Shown here: positions 26,044 through 34,514 of the stretch, in pieces
How the letters are laid out: the number at the start of each line of letters is the position of its first letter
Position numbering within the stretch: the stretch's first letter is position 1
From: JBCBGF01 sp039820585
GTDB lineage: Bacteria > Pseudomonadota > Alphaproteobacteria > Rhodobacterales > Rhodobacteraceae
Direction of reading: 5' to 3'
Length of the DNA: 54,745 nt
Assembly: GCA_039820585.1 (NCBI GenBank)
Contig: JBCBPV010000017.1
Location: 1 to 54,745 of the forward strand
Notes under the pieces: model-generated
The model's input: the letters and a program-made list of their open reading frames with translations, nothing else
What the model was told of the DNA's origin: nothing
The model's database searches: none
Position numbers and translations under genes: made by a program

Positions 26044-27018
26044 GTGCCAGAACGTATAGCAGTCGTGGCCGGGGGCAGCGCAGGCGTAGGCCGTGCTGTC
26101 GTGACCCGGCTGATCGAAGATGGATACTCCGTGGGCGTCCTCGCGCGCGGCCGCGAACGCCTTGGCCAATTGGAACAGGAATACGGAGAGCAGGTCATGT
26201 GTCTGGCCTGCGACGTCTCTGACGCCACGGCCGTTGCACGCGCGGGGGCCACGATCGAGGAAGGGCTGGGCCCGATTTCGGTCTGGATCAATTGTGCGAT
26301 GCTGACGTCATTTTCGCCCTTTCCGGCCATGGCCGCCGATGAGTTTGAACAGATCGTCGACACAACGCTGATCGGCGTGGTCAACGGCACCCGCACCGCC
26401 CTTGCCCTGATGCATGGCCGAAATCGCGGGCGCATCGTGACGGTGGGGTCTGGCCTGGGCTATCGCTCGGTGCCCTACCAGTCGGCCTATTGCGCCTCAA
26501 AGCATGGCATTAACGGGTTCACCGCCGCGATCCGGTCAGAGCTGATCCGGTCGGGGTCGAAAATTTCGGTCAGCTTGATCCAGTTGCCCGCGATCAACAC
26601 CCCGCAGTTCGACTGGGCGCTGAACCGGTTGTCGAAAAAGCCCCAACCCGCGCCGCCGATCTTCCAGCCGGAAGTCGCGGCCAAAGCCGTGATGCAGGCG
26701 GTGAAGGACGGTCGGCGCGAATACCTCGTGGGCTCATCGGTTCTTCAGCTGGTGTTTGGCAACATGGTGGTGCCCGCCTGGCTCGACCGCAAACTGGCCG
26801 ATAGCGGCGCCGAGATGCAGAAATCACAAACCGATGAACCGGGGGACCGTCCCCACAACCTCGATGGGCCGGTATTGAGCGTTGATGCGAAGGCCCGCGG
26901 CCGGTTCGGCGATGATGCCCGCGACAGCGCGTTGATCGTCGACGGCGACCGCGCCCGGCTGATCGTGTTCGCGGGCCTGCCCCTGGCGGCCCTCGTCGTG
27001 GGTCTGTTGATCGGCTAA
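26044..27018 (+). CDS. SDR-family oxidoreductase with C-terminal membrane anchor
   Basis: 324 residues starting at GTG, with GGGAGG seven bases upstream. N-terminal SDR domain: GGSAGVGR nucleotide loop, catalytic Tyr-Lys in YCASK, and a Ser in TVGSGLG. Residues about 270-324 are an extra tail ending in a hydrophobic helix (LIVFAGLPLAALVVGLLIG) that anchors the enzyme to the membrane. The tail distinguishes it from ordinary SDRs; similar SDR-plus-anchor proteins are known but their substrates are not. The FUSC gene follows by four bases. Confidence 0.87.
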   Translation: MPERIAVVAGGSAGVGRAVVTRLIEDGYSVGVLARGRERLGQLEQEYGEQVMCLACDVSDATAVARAGATIEEGLGPISVWINCAMLTSFSPFPAMAADEFEQIVDTTLIGVVNGTRTALALMHGRNRGRIVTVGSGLGYRSVPYQSAYCASKHGINGFTAAIRSELIRSGSKISVSLIQLPAINTPQFDWALNRLSKKPQPAPPIFQPEVAAKAVMQAVKDGRREYLVGSSVLQLVFGNMVVPAWLDRKLADSGAEMQKSQTDEPGDRPHNLDGPVLSVDAKARGRFGDDARDSALIVDGDRARLIVFAGLPLAALVVGLLIG

Positions 27019-27022
27019 CCCA

Positions 27023-27985
27023 ATGCGGCCCCGAGAGTGGATCCATGCCGCCACGACGCTGACGCCGGCCAGGCGCGATGCCCTGCGGATGGGTCTGCAA
27101 TCGGCGGTGGCGGCTGGCGGGGTCTACCTTGTCATGCACGCGCTTGATCTGCCCGAGGTTTACGTGGGCACGCTTTCGGCCGTGCTGATCCTGTCGGTCT
27201 CTGCCGATGCCAGCGTCGGGGCCGGGATCGACCGCATGCTTGCGACCGTCGTGGGATCGGGCATCGCGATCGTGTCGATCCTGATCCTGCCGGACGGATG
27301 GGGCACGGCGGCTGCGCTGGCCCTCACGATGGCCGCCATGGGCGCGTTGGCCACGCTGCGGCCGAACTGGCAATACGGGCTGGTGGCGGCAACGGCGATA
27401 TCGCTGGGCGCGGATGACAACGTTTTCGACATCACCGTTGACCGCCTGATCGCCATTGCGCTTGGGGTTGCCATCGGCATTGCCGTTTCCGTGGCCGTTT
27501 GGCCCGAACGTGCAACCAAACGCTACCGCCGCCACCGCCGCGCCGCCCTGCGCGCATTGATTGACCGCCTCGACCGATTGGAAAACGCAACGGTGGATGA
27601 CGTGTCCCCCGTCAGTGGCGACGCCGATAGGAAATATCACGATGCCTACGGCCTCCTTGTCGCGGCCAAGGGCGCCAAACCGTTCGGCAAGACGGCGCGG
27701 GCCGACGAGGAAATCCACCGCATTCGCCGGATCTACAACTCGATCGTCATGCTCGACCGTGCGCTGGAAGTGGGCGACCATGACGTGCGCGATTACCAGC
27801 CCACGATCCATGCCGTGCGCGCACGACTGGTCGATCTGCTTGACCGCGATCTGGAACCCCATTGCAACACGGACGGTGACAGCCCCCCGATCGAAGACCA
27901 CCGCTCCGATCCCGAAAGCGTACTGCGCTTCGGCTTGCACGCGCTGTCAGCCGAACTCACCGGTCTCGAAGATCTTCACCGATAG
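27023..27985 (+). CDS. FUSC-family membrane protein (aromatic-acid exporter-like)
   Basis: 320 residues. Five or six N-terminal helices fill residues about 20-160 (VAAGGVYLVMHALDLP, AVLILSVSADASVGAGIDRMLATVVGSG). After WPERATKRYRRHRR comes a helical cytosolic domain of about 150 residues with no recognised fold. The helix block matches the fusaric-acid-resistance/ArAE half-transporter pattern, for which export of aromatic acids is known in some members. It is the second gene of the SDR-FUSC operon. Confidence 0.82.
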   Translation: MRPREWIHAATTLTPARRDALRMGLQSAVAAGGVYLVMHALDLPEVYVGTLSAVLILSVSADASVGAGIDRMLATVVGSGIAIVSILILPDGWGTAAALALTMAAMGALATLRPNWQYGLVAATAISLGADDNVFDITVDRLIAIALGVAIGIAVSVAVWPERATKRYRRHRRAALRALIDRLDRLENATVDDVSPVSGDADRKYHDAYGLLVAAKGAKPFGKTARADEEIHRIRRIYNSIVMLDRALEVGDHDVRDYQPTIHAVRARLVDLLDRDLEPHCNTDGDSPPIEDHRSDPESVLRFGLHALSAELTGLEDLHR

Positions 27986-27994
27986 CCGCGCGGC

Positions 27995-29578
27995 TCAGTC
28001 GCCGTTCAGCCGCAGCCACACCACAGCGCGCGGGGCCACCTGATCGCGCGCGCATTGGGTCACGCTCGACAGCACCACCTTGCCACACTCAAGCCAATCC
28101 GCAGGAATATCGCAGGGCGCATCCGCCAGATTGACCACCAGGCCGCAATCTTCCCCGCCGGTCCCGGTCAGCCGCGCGGCAAATACCGTGTCTTCGGCCA
28201 CCACAACCTCGATCTCCGCCTGGTGCAGGCCCAGTTCGCGGCGCCTTGCGATCGCCTCTTGATAGAACATCAAAACCGACCCTTGCGTCTGCCACTGAAC
28301 CGCAGCTGGGCCATCGGGCGGGGTAGAGACCGGCAACCAGGGTTTCGCGGTGGAAAAGCCAAGGTTCAGCCCATCCTCCCACGGGATCGGCGTGCGTGCG
28401 CCATCGCGCCCCGGCGGATCGGGCCAGTAGGCGAGATCGAAGGGATCGGTCAGCACCTCTTTGGCCAGGTCCGGCTGTGGCATCCCCAGTTCTTCACCCT
28501 GGTACAGCAAGACCGGCCCCGGCAAACCCAACAACAGCGCGGCCAACATCCGCGCGTTGCGCGCGCTTCCATCACCCGCACGGCTGACGTGGCGCGGCTG
28601 GTCATGCGAGGACAGCCACCAGATCAGCGAACCCGGCGCATCCATCCGCGCGATTACATCCGCCAGCACCGTGCCCGACACCCCGCGTTCGGGAACGTCG
28701 ACGACATAACCGGCATCAAGGCGATCCTTCCCTGCGAAGGCCTGCAACACTTCCACCGATTTGGGGCCTTCGTTGATCTCGCCGATCAGATACGCGTCAT
28801 CGCCCGCCCAGCCGCGGATGCGTTCGGCAAACGCCGCGCAATCATCGGGCAGCATGTCGTTGTCATGGCGTTGCATCGTGAACGGATTGTTGGGTGGCCC
28901 GGGTATAAGCGCCTGATCGGCGCCAGCCGGTGGATTGTCGCGAAATAGCGGATCATAGTAAAAGCTGGTCACTGCATCATATCGAAAGCCGTCGACCCCA
29001 CGGTTCCGCCAGAAATCGGTGACCTTTTGCAATTCGGCATGCACCTGTGGGTTTCGATGGTTCAGCCCCGGCTGGCAGGGCAGGAACTGGTGCAGGCAAT
29101 ATTGCCCACGCTGCGCATGCCAGCGCCAGGCCGGATGCCCGAAATAGCCGATCCAGTTGGACGGCGGCCCGCCATCGGGCCGCGCATCGGCCCAGACGTA
29201 GAAATCGGCATAATCGGGATCGCCCGCGCGCGATTTCTGGAACCAGGCGTGCTCAACCGAGGTGTGGTTGAACACCTGGTCGATCATCACCTTCAGCCCC
29301 AACGCGTGCGCGCGCGCAACGACCGCGTCGAAATCATCGAGCATGCCATAGCGCGGGTCCACGGCCATGGCATCGGCCACGTCATACCCCCCATCGCACA
29401 TCGGCGAGGTATAGAACGGCGACAACCAGATCGCGTCAACGCCCAGACGGGCCACGTGGTCGAGCCGCTGCACGATACCACGCAGATCGCCCTCGCCCGT
29501 CCCGGTGCTATCCTGGAATGAGCGGGGGTAGATCTGGTAGATGATGGGGTTCGCGGGCCAGTCTCCGCGACGGCTCAT
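27995..29578 (-). CDS. GH13 alpha-glucosidase / oligosaccharide hydrolase
   Basis: A 527-residue GH13 enzyme of the alpha-glucosidase type. The conserved regions are visible: IDQVFNHTS (region I), GVDGFRYDAV with the nucleophile Asp (II), LIGEINEGP with the acid-base Glu (III), and LSSHDQPR with the transition-state Asp (IV). IYQIYPRSFQDSTGTGEGDL at the N-terminus is typical of the trehalose/isomaltose-cleaving branch. It may therefore recycle trehalose or other alpha-glucosides; the substrate is inference. It lies four bases after the SDR stop, in an operon with it. Confidence 0.92.
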   Translation of the reverse strand: MSRRGDWPANPIIYQIYPRSFQDSTGTGEGDLRGIVQRLDHVARLGVDAIWLSPFYTSPMCDGGYDVADAMAVDPRYGMLDDFDAVVARAHALGLKVMIDQVFNHTSVEHAWFQKSRAGDPDYADFYVWADARPDGGPPSNWIGYFGHPAWRWHAQRGQYCLHQFLPCQPGLNHRNPQVHAELQKVTDFWRNRGVDGFRYDAVTSFYYDPLFRDNPPAGADQALIPGPPNNPFTMQRHDNDMLPDDCAAFAERIRGWAGDDAYLIGEINEGPKSVEVLQAFAGKDRLDAGYVVDVPERGVSGTVLADVIARMDAPGSLIWWLSSHDQPRHVSRAGDGSARNARMLAALLLGLPGPVLLYQGEELGMPQPDLAKEVLTDPFDLAYWPDPPGRDGARTPIPWEDGLNLGFSTAKPWLPVSTPPDGPAAVQWQTQGSVLMFYQEAIARRRELGLHQAEIEVVVAEDTVFAARLTGTGGEDCGLVVNLADAPCDIPADWLECGKVVLSSVTQCARDQVAPRAVVWLRLNGD

Positions 29579-29581
29579 CGG

Positions 29582-30436
29582 TCAGCTTCCAACGATGACG
29601 CCCCCATTGGGATGCAGGGTCTGACCGGTAAAATAGTTGCCATCGTCGCTGGCAAAAAACAGATAGCTGGTCGCCACTTCCCACGGCTGTCCGGCACGGC
29701 CCATCGGCACTTGGCTGCCGAAGTCCTCGACCATTTTGGCGGGCACCGTGCCGGGGATGAACGGCGTCCAGATCGGGCCGGGCGCCACGCAGTTCACGCG
29801 GATGTTGCGATCAACAAGCTGGCTGGCCATCGACCGCGAAAATGCGGTGATCGCGCCGCGCGTCGACGCGTAATCGACAAGCGCGGTGTTGCCCTTGAAG
29901 GCGTTCACGCTTGCCGTGTTCACGATCGCGCCGCCGTCGGGAATATGTTCCAAAGCGGCTTGCGTGCAGAAGAAATAGCCCATCACGTTGCTGTCGAACG
30001 TGCGACGCAGATGTTCTTCGGTGATGTCGCGCAGATCGGTTTCCATCCATTGCTGCGCGGCGTTGTTCACCAGGATGTCGATGCCGCCCATCGCCTCGGC
30101 CAGATCGTTGACCGCTGCGAATGCTTCATCCCGCTTGCCGATATCGGCCTGAACGAGAAACGCCTGCGACCCTTCCTCTTCCACCGCGGCCTTGGTGTCC
30201 TGGGCGTCCTGATCTTCCTCAAGATAGACGATCCCGACTGTGGCACCCTCTCGCGCGAACAGCACGGCCACGGCGCGGCCAATGCCGCTGTCGCCGCCGG
30301 TGATGATCGCGCGCTTGCCCTTCAGTTTGCCGACGCCGGGATGGCGCGGATGCCAGTCGGGCGCGGGCTCCATCTTGTGCTCGTCGGCGGGCATTGCGTC
30401 TTGTGATTGCGCAGGAATCTTGACCTGTTCCGTCAT
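29582..30436 (-). CDS. SDR-family oxidoreductase (general stress protein 39-like)
   Basis: 284 residues. An extended hydrophilic N-terminus (PAQSQDAMPADEHKMEPAPDW) precedes KRAIITGGDSGIGRAVAVLF, then Asn in NNAAQQ, Tyr in VDYASTRGA with Arg at the usual Lys position (YxxxR), and the tail GQTLHPNGGV. This arrangement matches the YdaD/YghA/GSP39 group, members of which are stress-induced in Bacillus and other bacteria. The Lys to Arg reading at the active site is notable. It is first in an operon with the GH13 gene. Confidence 0.88.
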   Translation of the reverse strand: MTEQVKIPAQSQDAMPADEHKMEPAPDWHPRHPGVGKLKGKRAIITGGDSGIGRAVAVLFAREGATVGIVYLEEDQDAQDTKAAVEEEGSQAFLVQADIGKRDEAFAAVNDLAEAMGGIDILVNNAAQQWMETDLRDITEEHLRRTFDSNVMGYFFCTQAALEHIPDGGAIVNTASVNAFKGNTALVDYASTRGAITAFSRSMASQLVDRNIRVNCVAPGPIWTPFIPGTVPAKMVEDFGSQVPMGRAGQPWEVATSYLFFASDDGNYFTGQTLHPNGGVIVGS

Positions 30437-30466
30437 CGGTATCTCCGTTGTATCGGGTTCACGACC

Positions 30467-31324
30467 TCAACCGTCGCGCCCAGCATCGGTTCCCTGCACG
30501 ACCTCGTTTTTCACCTGGCCCCAGGCCAGCATGGTGAAAATGGCTGTCCCACCGATGATGTTGCCCGCCAGCACAGGCAGGAAAAAGTCCATCACCGCCG
30601 CGCCCGGGCCCAACGCGCCCAGCCAAAGCAGATAGGCCATCTCGACCGAGCCTGCGATGATATGGGTGAAGTCGCCCGCCGCGATCAGCCAGGTGAAGGC
30701 GAGGATGATGAAAAAGCCGCCCCCTTCGGACGACGGCATCATCCACACGATCGAGGCGACCAGAACCCCCGCAGGGATGGCGCGGATGAAACTCTGATAC
30801 GCCCCCATCCCCACGGCATGGTCCGACAGTTCGCGAAACGCCTGCGCCATCTCGTCGGAAAACGCGCCGGGGATCGACATGAAGTAACCCGCGATGAAGG
30901 CGCCGACCACGTTCGCCGCCAGCACAATCCCCCAAAGCCGCAACATCGAGACGAAACAGCTCAGCGTCTTGCGGTGCATGACCGGCAGGACCGTGGTGAT
31001 CGTGTTCTCGGTAAACAGCTGCATCCGCCCCAGGATCACCACCAGAAAGCCCAGCGCATAGCCGAGGTTCTCCACCAGGTATGACGATGGCGCGTCGGGC
31101 AGGTAAGTGCGAAACACCGCCTCGCCCAACACCGAAAAGGATATGACGACACCGGCGGCCACCCCCGACCACACGAGCGATGCGGTGGGCCGCGTCAGTT
31201 CTTCCTCTCCGTCGCGGCGCACCACCTCGTAAATCAGCCGCGCCGACAACCGCGACGCGTTGTCGACCGAGGCTTCTTCACTGTCTTCCCTGGCCGTCGT
31301 CTCAGAACATTCGCGAGATTCCAT
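30467..31324 (-). CDS. formate/nitrite transporter family protein (YfdC-like)
   Basis: 285 residues. After an acidic cytosolic N-terminus come six helices of the FNT fold, with LGRMQLFTENTITTVLPVM, ANVVGAFIAGYF and LPVLAGNIIGGTAIFTMLAWG. It lacks the standard formate-channel histidine motif seen in FocA and resembles the YfdC/inner-membrane stress branch; the substrate is unknown. The ATG at MESRE lies only seven bases beyond the -10 element of an exact EcfG-type promoter, with no ribosome binding site, so the mRNA may be leaderless. Confidence 0.87.
   Translation of the reverse strand: MESRECSETTAREDSEEASVDNASRLSARLIYEVVRRDGEEELTRPTASLVWSGVAAGVVISFSVLGEAVFRTYLPDAPSSYLVENLGYALGFLVVILGRMQLFTENTITTVLPVMHRKTLSCFVSMLRLWGIVLAANVVGAFIAGYFMSIPGAFSDEMAQAFRELSDHAVGMGAYQSFIRAIPAGVLVASIVWMMPSSEGGGFFIILAFTWLIAAGDFTHIIAGSVEMAYLLWLGALGPGAAVMDFFLPVLAGNIIGGTAIFTMLAWGQVKNEVVQGTDAGRDG
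30469..30493 (-). promoter_or_regulatory. possible EcfG promoter (one mismatch) for SDR-GH13 operon
   Basis: GGAAC, 16 bases, GGTT, within the end of the FNT gene and 32 bases before the SDR ATG. One mismatch in the -10 element. Confidence 0.4.
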
Positions 31325-31331
31325 GCGGGCC

Positions 31332-31357
31332 AACGCGCAACGGCCACAGGTGGTTCC
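31332..31357 (-). promoter_or_regulatory. EcfG-type promoter for FNT gene
   Basis: Exact GGAAC, 17 bases, CGTT; the -10 element ends seven bases before the ATG. It is divergent from the TrkH promoter, the two -35 elements being ten bases apart. Confidence 0.82.
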
Positions 31358-31367
31358 GAACTCTTCT

Positions 31368-31393
31368 GGAACCGGTCGGGATCACGACGCGTT
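31368..31393 (+). promoter_or_regulatory. EcfG-type promoter for trkH-trkA
   Basis: Exact GGAAC, 17 bases, CGTT, 57 bases before the GTG of trkH. Confidence 0.85.
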
Positions 31394-31450
31394 CAACCGC
31401 ATGGTCTTGAACATCAAACGCCGTGCCCTCCCCGCGCCCGGCACGTCAGC

Positions 31451-32926
31451 GTGAGCGGCTCTACCAGGTCCAGCAATGGCATGCGCCGTGGCCAGGCCGC
31501 CGTGGCCGTCCGCGCACGCTGGCGCCTCGTCGCCCATGCCCTGCTGAAGCAGACCCCGGTTCTGGCGCTTTTGCTGGGCGCACCGGGGCTCGGCGCCGCC
31601 ATCGAGGGCGAAAGATACCTCGCCGGTGCGCTTTTGATCCCCGCGCTGATCCTCGCAGCGGCGGGCCTTCTGTCGCGTGGCTTTGAGATGGAAGACGACC
31701 TGCGCCGCATCGAAGCGGTTGCCACGCTCGCGCTGATCTTCGTGCTGTCCTCGCTGCTGGCCGTACCCGCCTTCATGGTGCTGGGCCTGCCCTGGCTCGA
31801 CGCGCTGTTCGAGGCGGCCTCAGGCATCACCACGACGGGCCTGTCGGTGGCGCGGGAGGCCGAAACCTGGCCGATCTCTGGCCATTTTTTGCGGGCCTGG
31901 ATGCAATGGTGCGGCGGCGTGGTCATCGCGGTGGCCGGTGTTGCGCTGCTCCTTGATTCCAGCCGCGCGGCGCAGGTGCTGGGCAAAGAGGCCGTGGGCG
32001 AGGCTGATTTCTTTGCCTCGACCCGGGCCAAGGCGCGGCTCGTTCTTGCAGGCTACGGCGCGCTGACGATCGCGGGCATCGCCCTGTCAATTCCGCTGTT
32101 CCCGGGGTGGTGGGAAGGCCCGATGATCGCGCTTGCCGCCGTGTCCACCGGCGGGTTCTCGCCCCGCGACAGCAGCCTCGCGGACTATTCGCTGGCCGCG
32201 CAATCCTTTGCGCTGTTGTTGTGCGTGGCGACCTCGATCTCCCTTTTGTTCTATGCCGTGGCCTGGAAGCGCGGTTTCGCCATCGCGTTCCACCGGGGCA
32301 CCGTGCCCGTGACGCTGGGTATCCTTGCGGGCGGCATGGCGCTTTACGTCGTGATCCACGGCGTCACCCAGGGTTGGGCCCCCGAAGCGCTGATCGCCGG
32401 TGTCTTGAACCATGTCAGCGCCCAGACCACGGCGGGATTTTCCGTGGCGCCGGTGATGCCGGCAAGCCCGCTGTTCCTTCTGCTGATCGTGGCGATGATC
32501 CTTGGCGGTGATGTCGGGTCCACGACCGGCGGGATCAAAACCGCACGCACCACGATGCTTTCGCGCATGGTGGGGCTTGTCTTCCTGCGCCTGCGCCTGC
32601 CGGCCCGCGCGCTGTCGCACCTGAAAATCGGTGACAAGCGGGCCGACGCCGAACCCATCCTGTTCGCCGCCGCGCTTCTGGCGATCTACCTGACCGCGGC
32701 GCTGGTTTTCTGGGCCGCGCTCTACGGCGCGGGCCACCCCGCCCTTCCGGCGCTGTTTGATGCCACGTCCGCGCTGTCAGGCGTGGGGCTTTCGGCGGGG
32801 GTCATCGGGCCCGATCTGGCCGATCCGCTGAAGGCGCTGGCGATCTTCGCCATGCTGCTCGGTCGATTGGAGTTCTTCGTGCTGATCGCCCTGTTTTTGC
32901 CATCGACCTGGATCCCAAGGAGATAG
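31451..32926 (+). CDS. trkH: TrkH-family K+ uptake permease
   Basis: 491 residues. Four pore-loop motifs of the TrkH/Ktr type are readable: SGITTTGLS, VSTGGFS, SAQTTAGFS and SALSGVGLS. Each provides a selectivity-filter glycine, and helices span the whole length. GGDVGSTTGGIKTAR is the conserved segment before the last repeat. It imports K+, a first response to osmotic stress. Start: GTG as given, or ATG ten codons later (MRRGQAA), which lacks a ribosome binding site. The trkA gene follows by four bases. Unlike E. coli, regulatory and channel genes form one stress-promoter operon. Confidence 0.92.
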   Translation: MSGSTRSSNGMRRGQAAVAVRARWRLVAHALLKQTPVLALLLGAPGLGAAIEGERYLAGALLIPALILAAAGLLSRGFEMEDDLRRIEAVATLALIFVLSSLLAVPAFMVLGLPWLDALFEAASGITTTGLSVAREAETWPISGHFLRAWMQWCGGVVIAVAGVALLLDSSRAAQVLGKEAVGEADFFASTRAKARLVLAGYGALTIAGIALSIPLFPGWWEGPMIALAAVSTGGFSPRDSSLADYSLAAQSFALLLCVATSISLLFYAVAWKRGFAIAFHRGTVPVTLGILAGGMALYVVIHGVTQGWAPEALIAGVLNHVSAQTTAGFSVAPVMPASPLFLLLIVAMILGGDVGSTTGGIKTARTTMLSRMVGLVFLRLRLPARALSHLKIGDKRADAEPILFAAALLAIYLTAALVFWAALYGAGHPALPALFDATSALSGVGLSAGVIGPDLADPLKALAIFAMLLGRLEFFVLIALFLPSTWIPRR

Positions 32927-32930
32927 AGAC

Positions 32931-33590
32931 ATGCACATATCCGTTCTCGGCGCATCGCGTTTCGGCGTCGCCACCGTCGAACAGCTGATCGAACAGGGGC
33001 ACGAGGTGGTCCTGATCGACATCGACAAGGCCAAGCTCGACGATCTGGCCGACGGGCTGGATTGCGCCATGGTCTGTGGCGATGGCACCCTGCCATCGAC
33101 CTTGCGCGATGCCTACGGCGATGGGTCGGACGCGCTGGTAACGCTGACCAACGAGGACGATGTGAACATCCTTGCCGCGGTCGTCGGCCGCGCCATCGGA
33201 TTTGACCGCGTGATCCCGCAGATCGTGCGCAGCGAATTGCTGTCGGTGGTGAAGGAACTGAAGCTCGATGATGTGATCACACCGCATGAAAGCCTGGCAC
33301 GATCCATTGTCTCAGGGCTGACCGAACACAGTGAGGTTGACACTGATCTGGCGCTGCACCGGGATTTGCGGATCGTGACGCATATCGTGCCGGGCAAACT
33401 GGACGGTACCAAAGTGGGTGATCTGGACCTGCCCGACGAGGCGCGCCCCGTCGCCCTGGCCAGCGAAGAGCGCGAGGTCTTCGCCGACCCGGACAAGACC
33501 CTGACCAAGGGCGACCGCGTGCTGCTGGTCATCCACAGCGATGCCGCCGATGCCCTCAACGAGCTATTCGTGAAAGACCCCGAAGACTAG
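32931..33590 (+). CDS. trkA: TrkA-like K+ uptake regulatory protein
   Basis: 219 residues: one RCK-N domain (about 1-130) and one RCK-C domain (about 140-219), as in KtrA/single-unit TrkA. The nucleotide loop reads GASRFGVAT, with Ser where the second Gly is more usual, followed by the acidic LIDIDK at the end of beta-2. It binds NAD(H) or ATP and gates TrkH. The ribosome binding site overlaps the end of trkH (AAGGAG). The TAG stop lies within CTAG, which also serves as the stop of the convergent gene. Confidence 0.9.
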   Translation: MHISVLGASRFGVATVEQLIEQGHEVVLIDIDKAKLDDLADGLDCAMVCGDGTLPSTLRDAYGDGSDALVTLTNEDDVNILAAVVGRAIGFDRVIPQIVRSELLSVVKELKLDDVITPHESLARSIVSGLTEHSEVDTDLALHRDLRIVTHIVPGKLDGTKVGDLDLPDEARPVALASEEREVFADPDKTLTKGDRVLLVIHSDAADALNELFVKDPED

Positions 33591-34234
33591 GCGTCGGCGC
33601 GCTCCGGCGCGCGGCCTGCCCGCAGCGCCAGTGAAATCTGCACCGCGCCCCACATCAACAGGTCAACGCCCAGAAACACACCCGGCACCCAGGCCGCGTT
33701 GAACGGCAGACCGAACCACAACAGCAGCGCCAACAGAAATGACAGCGCCCCGGTGGCCATCATCCAGCCGCCCCCGTCGCCCCAGGACCGCGCGCCGTAG
33801 TACAGGCGCAGGATCCCGCTGGCCGCGAAGTAGGCGATCAGAACCGTGGTCAGCGCGAAAATACCCGCGATGGGCTGCGCGATCATCAGGATACCCCCCA
33901 GGATCGACACCACCGACAGCGCAAAAGACGCCGCGATATGCCACCCCTCATGGCGGCGGAAGGCCGTGAACAGACCCACCGCACCGCTGATGATCAGCAC
34001 CCAGCCAACCAGCAGCGCCGCCGTCAGCGAGGCGATGAACGGCATTGCAAGGGCGGCAATACCGGCAAGCACCGTCACGATGCCCACCGTAAGCAAAAGC
34101 CACCTGTTCTGCGCCGCCGCCTTTCCGGCATCGAACGCAGCCTTCGACACCTCGTCTTCGTCGCGCTGCGGTGGTCCGCTGCGGTCCTTCGGATCATGGG
34201 TGTCGGGGGATCCGGTATGTGTTGTATCGGTCAT
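33587..34234 (-). CDS. HdeD-family membrane protein
   Basis: 215 residues. A hydrophilic N-terminus (about 45 residues, Asp/Pro rich) precedes six helices with RWLLLTVGIVTVLAGIAAL, the two DUF308/HdeD repeats and a GAVQISLALRAGR end. HdeD proteins are linked to acid resistance in enteric bacteria. ATG with AGGAGA just upstream. It lies 63 bases after the small membrane gene, which probably shares its promoter. Its stop uses the same four bases (CTAG) as the convergent trkA stop. Confidence 0.88.
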   Translation of the reverse strand: MTDTTHTGSPDTHDPKDRSGPPQRDEDEVSKAAFDAGKAAAQNRWLLLTVGIVTVLAGIAALAMPFIASLTAALLVGWVLIISGAVGLFTAFRRHEGWHIAASFALSVVSILGGILMIAQPIAGIFALTTVLIAYFAASGILRLYYGARSWGDGGGWMMATGALSFLLALLLWFGLPFNAAWVPGVFLGVDLLMWGAVQISLALRAGRAPERADA

Positions 34235-34297
34235 GTCGGGATCTCCTGTTCAGGAAAGCATGGGCGGCGCACAACGCCGTAACGCTGCGCAGCGGCC

Positions 34298-34450
34298 TCA
34301 ACGATTGGGCGCATCCTCGGCCAGACGAGATTTCTTGGCGTCGTCATCGTCCATGCGTTTTTCGGTGCGGGCTTTGCTGGTCAGGGCGAAGATGCCGACG
34401 GCGGCAATTGTGCCGAACATCAAAACGCCGATAAGAATGGTCGCGTCCAT
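34298..34450 (-). CDS. small membrane protein (50 residues)
   Basis: One N-terminal helix (ILIGVLMFGTIAAVGIFALT) followed by a charged tail (KARTEKRMDDDDAKKSR). A strong ribosome binding site, AAAGGAG, stands six bases before the ATG, so it is likely a real short gene although no family was recognised. It is followed by the HdeD gene and preceded by a near-match EcfG promoter, in keeping with a stress role. Confidence 0.72.
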   Translation of the reverse strand: MDATILIGVLMFGTIAAVGIFALTSKARTEKRMDDDDAKKSRLAEDAPNR

Positions 34451-34483
34451 AACGAACTCCTTTTGGGTTGCTGTCGCAAACCC

Positions 34484-34508
34484 AACACGCAGCGCGCGAG
34501 ATCGTTCC
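34484..34508 (-). promoter_or_regulatory. possible EcfG promoter (one mismatch) for small membrane gene and HdeD
   Basis: GGAAC, 16 bases, TGTT, 33 bases before the ATG of the 50-residue gene. The -10 element differs by one base; the nepR-side motif has the same TGTT variant. Confidence 0.5.
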
Positions 34509-34514
34509 GAACCG

